Assembly: GCA_963806955.1 (NCBI GenBank)
Contig: CAWDZG010000002.1
Span: 1,054,001 to 1,118,000 of the forward strand
Length of the DNA stretch: 64,000 nt
DNA from: Gaiellasilicea sp963806955
Lineage (GTDB): Bacteria; Actinomycetota; Thermoleophilia; Gaiellales; Gaiellaceae
Direction of reading: 5' to 3'
Shown here: positions 61,854-64,000 of the stretch, piece by piece
Numbering within the stretch: position 1 is the first letter of the stretch
Layout: every line of letters starts with the position of its first letter
Notes under the pieces: model-generated
The model's input: only the letters and a program-made list of their open reading frames with translations
Databases searched by the model: none
What the model was told of the DNA's origin: nothing
Position numbers and translations under genes: made by a program

Positions 61854-62749
61854 GCGACGTTCTCCGGTGCTCTTCTGACCACGGCTCTCTCCGTTGCGAC
61901 GACGACGAGGAAGAAGGCGATCCCGAGCGCGGCCGCGACGAGGTTCGTCGCCCACAGCCGCGTGGGAGCGCTGGCGTAGTACTGGTTGAAGTTGAGGATC
62001 GCGCCGCCGAGCCCGTCCTGGATCGAGGCGGGCAGCTCGCCGATGATCGCGCCGACGACGCTCGCCGTCGCGCTCACCTTCAGGGCGGCGAAGAGATACG
62101 GCATCGACGCCGGCACGCGCACCTTCCAGAGCACGGCCCAGGTGCTGCCCGCGTAGGAGCGCATCAGCTCGAGCGCGCGCGGGTCGGCGGACTTGAGCCC
62201 GCGCAGCGTGTTGATCGCGACGGGGAAGAAGGTGAGGAAGGCGGCGATCAGCGCCACCGCTCCCCAGTCGCGGAAGCCGGGCGGCAGCTTCGGGTTGACC
62301 CAGACGACGACCATCGGCGCGACCGCGAGGATCGGGATCGTCTGCGAGGCGACGATGTACGGGAGAAAGCCCCGCTGGAGCAGGGTCGAGTGCGCGAGCA
62401 CGACGGCGATCGTGAAGCCGAAGGCGGCGCCGAGCAGGAAGCCGGCAGCCGCCTCCCGGGCGGTGAAGAGCGCAGCGTCGCCGAGGATCTCGATCAGCGG
62501 CGGCCCGTTCCGGCGCGAGGGCTCGAAGAGCGTGCTGACGATGTCGTGCACGTGCGGCAGCGTGCGGTCGTTCACCTCGAACGCGCCGACCCTCAGGCCG
62601 GTCTCCTCGCCCACCCACTTGAACGCCTCCCACAGCGCCCAGAGGCCGCCGAGCACGGCCACGGAGAGCCCCGCCTGGGCGCCCATGGCCCGGAGGCGCT
62701 CCGACCTTTCGGCCGGCGCGCGGCCCGCCGTTGCAGTCGCAGCCCCCAC
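61850..62749 (-). CDS. ABC transporter permease (BPD_transp_1)
   Basis: 299 residues. It carries the EAA-type loop DPRALELMRSYAGSTWAVLWK and about six helices, with a long extracytoplasmic-facing stretch after the first helix. It is similar in plan to the permease at 60244 and would pair with it as a heterodimer. The start GTG 62749 is divergent from the carbamoylase gene over a 45-base gap. I see no clear -10 for this strand. Confidence 0.9.
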   Translation of the reverse strand: MGAATATAGRAPAERSERLRAMGAQAGLSVAVLGGLWALWEAFKWVGEETGLRVGAFEVNDRTLPHVHDIVSTLFEPSRRNGPPLIEILGDAALFTAREAAAGFLLGAAFGFTIAVVLAHSTLLQRGFLPYIVASQTIPILAVAPMVVVWVNPKLPPGFRDWGAVALIAAFLTFFPVAINTLRGLKSADPRALELMRSYAGSTWAVLWKVRVPASMPYLFAALKVSATASVVGAIIGELPASIQDGLGGAILNFNQYYASAPTRLWATNLVAAALGIAFFLVVVATERAVVRRAPENVA

Positions 62750-62782
62750 CGGTAGTGCTTACCACATCGGATCGGAGGGCGT

Positions 62783-62788
62783 TAGATT
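62783..62788 (+). promoter_or_regulatory. -10 element TAGATT of the carbamoylase gene
   Basis: TAGATT ends 6 bases before GTG 62795 with only C and T between them, consistent with a leaderless transcript. Confidence 0.55.
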
Positions 62789-62794
62789 CCCCCT

Positions 62795-64000
62795 GTGGCC
62801 CTGGACCCGTCCAGAACCGTCGCCGAGCTGCGTGAGCTGCGCGAGCTGACCGGCGACGAGAACGGCGCCCAGCGGGTCGCCTGGACGGACACCTGGGAGC
62901 AGGCGCGCGCCTGGCTGCGCGGCAAGCTCGAGGGGCTGCCGCTCGAGCACGAGCTCGACGAGGCGGGCAATCAGTGGTGGACGCTGCGCGGCGAGTCGGA
63001 GCGCGCGGTCGTGCTCGGCGGCCACATCGACTCGGTCCCGAACGGCGGCTGGCTCGACGGCTGCCTCAACGTCATGGCCGCCGTCGAGGTGCTGCGCCGG
63101 ATCGCGGAGGAGGGGACGCCGCCCGTCACCGTCCGGCTCGTCGACTGGGCCGACGAGGAGGGCGCCCGCTTCGGCCGCTCGCTCTTCGGCTCGTCGGCCG
63201 CTTCCGGCTCGATGACCGACCAGGACGAGATCCGCGAGCGCACCGACGCGGACGGGATCCGCTGGGAGGATGCGCTGCGCGAGCACGGCGTCGACCTCGA
63301 CCGCGCGACCGAGGCACGGAAGCAGCTCGAGGGCACCGCTGCGTATCTCGAGCTGCACATCGAGCAGGGGCCTGTGCTCGAGTCGCTCGACCTGCCGCTC
63401 GGGGCCGTGCTCGGCACCTTCGGCGTCGAGCGCCACCGGATCACCTGGCGCGGCCAGGCCGCGCACGCCGGCTCGACGCCGATGGACCAGCGGCGCGATG
63501 CGCTCGCCGGCGCCGCGAAGCTGGCGCTCGAGTTGCGCGAGATCGCCGCCCGGGTCGGCGACGGCGCCGTGATGACGAGCGGCGGCGTCGTGACCAAGCC
63601 GGGGATCGTCACCTCCGTCGTCGAGACCGCCGAGCAGCTGCTCGACATGCGCCACCTCGACGCGGCCAAGCTCGCCTCGATGTGGGAGCAGACCCGCGAG
63701 GCCTGCGAGCGCTTCGCGCAGGAGGAGCAGCTCGAAGTCGAGTTCGAGCGGATCTGGGAGATCCAGCCGATCCTCTTCGACGTGACGCTGGTCGGCTTCG
63801 CGGACGAGTCGGTGCGCGAGGTCGCGGGCGAGTCGCACAAGCTGCCGAGCGGCCCGCTGCACGACGCCGCCGAGCCGGCGCGGATCGGCATCCCGACCGT
63901 GATGCTCTTCGTCCAGAGTCTGCGCGGCCTCAGCCACACGAAGCTCGAGGACACGAAGCCCGAGCACATCGAGCTCTCGGTGCAGGCGCTCGACCGGCTG
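62795..64000 (+). CDS. N-carbamoyl-L-amino acid hydrolase/beta-ureidopropionase-type M20 amidase, 3' end outside window
   Basis: 402 codons are visible, no stop reached. Metal motifs: VLGGHIDSVPNGGWLDGCLNV, ADEEGARFGRS and LELHIEQGPVLE; also QAAHAGSTPM and a C-terminal SGPLHDAAEPARIGIPT. This is the AmaB/HyuC/allantoate-amidohydrolase group removing carbamoyl groups. Beside a dihydropyrimidinase and its transporter, N-carbamoyl-beta-alanine is a likely substrate. GTG 62795 start. Confidence 0.9.
   Translation, partial: MALDPSRTVAELRELRELTGDENGAQRVAWTDTWEQARAWLRGKLEGLPLEHELDEAGNQWWTLRGESERAVVLGGHIDSVPNGGWLDGCLNVMAAVEVLRRIAEEGTPPVTVRLVDWADEEGARFGRSLFGSSAASGSMTDQDEIRERTDADGIRWEDALREHGVDLDRATEARKQLEGTAAYLELHIEQGPVLESLDLPLGAVLGTFGVERHRITWRGQAAHAGSTPMDQRRDALAGAAKLALELREIAARVGDGAVMTSGGVVTKPGIVTSVVETAEQLLDMRHLDAAKLASMWEQTREACERFAQEEQLEVEFERIWEIQPILFDVTLVGFADESVREVAGESHKLPSGPLHDAAEPARIGIPTVMLFVQSLRGLSHTKLEDTKPEHIELSVQALDRL

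Overview
The window is one continuous, gene-dense stretch of high-GC chromosome from an actinobacterium. The closest fit I can suggest is a Thermoleophilia/Gaiellales-type lineage: GC-rich codon use, frequent GTG starts, SARP/BTAD and LAL-type LuxR regulators, DUF4242 and DUF3107-like proteins, and a 14-gene nuo operon. The lineage is inferred from protein style, not from a marker gene. I see no rRNA, tRNA, CRISPR, insertion sequence or phage gene, and no stretch over 300 bases without a gene.

Layout. 1-292: start of an ErpA/IscA-type protein, cut by the window edge. 424-14334: complete nuoA-N operon (proton-pumping NADH:quinone oxidoreductase), with almost every gene overlapping the next. 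14331-19897: small membrane proteins, an UPF0173 metallo-hydrolase, DUF1028, a cupin-TPR protein, an Ldh2-type dehydrogenase, a HAD phosphatase and an exported protein. 19961-25366 (minus): Mrp ATPase, a response regulator/histidine kinase/exported barrel operon, an IMPase-like phosphatase and DUF1015. 25401-31285: YhaM-like nuclease, EamA transporter, YchF, an ECF sigma factor, a DUF3107-like protein, methylmalonyl-CoA epimerase, FtsH and a methyltransferase. 31303-38844: nicotinamidase-like hydrolase facing a nicotinate phosphoribosyltransferase (NAD salvage), DUF1385, pabC-pabB-M20 peptidase, a methyltransferase and tryptophan dioxygenase. 38865-45480: RarA, peroxiredoxin, alpha/beta hydrolase, glyoxalase-like protein, FMN reductase, YceI and MarR, GNAT, class III aminotransferase. 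45532-49019: semialdehyde dehydrogenase, exported protein, RNB exonuclease. 49079-57523: a regulator-rich accessory block with two tandem LuxR-type ATPase regulators, DUF4242, an exported protein, a membrane-anchored SARP with a beta-propeller, and a divergent operon of an exported cupin and two other exported or membrane proteins. 57549-64000: dihydropyrimidinase, an ABC uptake system (binding protein, two permeases, ATPase) and an N-carbamoyl amidohydrolase.

How genes work together. The last block plus the aminotransferase/dehydrogenase pair at 44-47 kb would take a pyrimidine or hydantoin through uptake, ring opening, carbamoyl removal, transamination and CoA-acylating oxidation, that is, uracil-type rings to beta-alanine to acetyl-CoA. 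The nicotinamidase-like protein and nicotinate phosphoribosyltransferase form a salvage route to NAD.

Two window-wide observations matter most. First, sixteen start codons have a TAnnnT hexamer ending 6 or 7 bases upstream, as expected for leaderless transcripts; in one gene pair (31285/31303) a single 7-bp TAnnnTA serves both directions. Second, eight otherwise well-conserved genes, including nuoF and nuoL, carry twelve small indels that break the frame. I think most are sequence or assembly errors, and I annotate these genes at their restored extents. The most promising candidate for an undescribed system is the membrane-anchored SARP-propeller regulator, with two tandem 21-bp direct repeats in the promoter region it shares with the exported-cupin operon.
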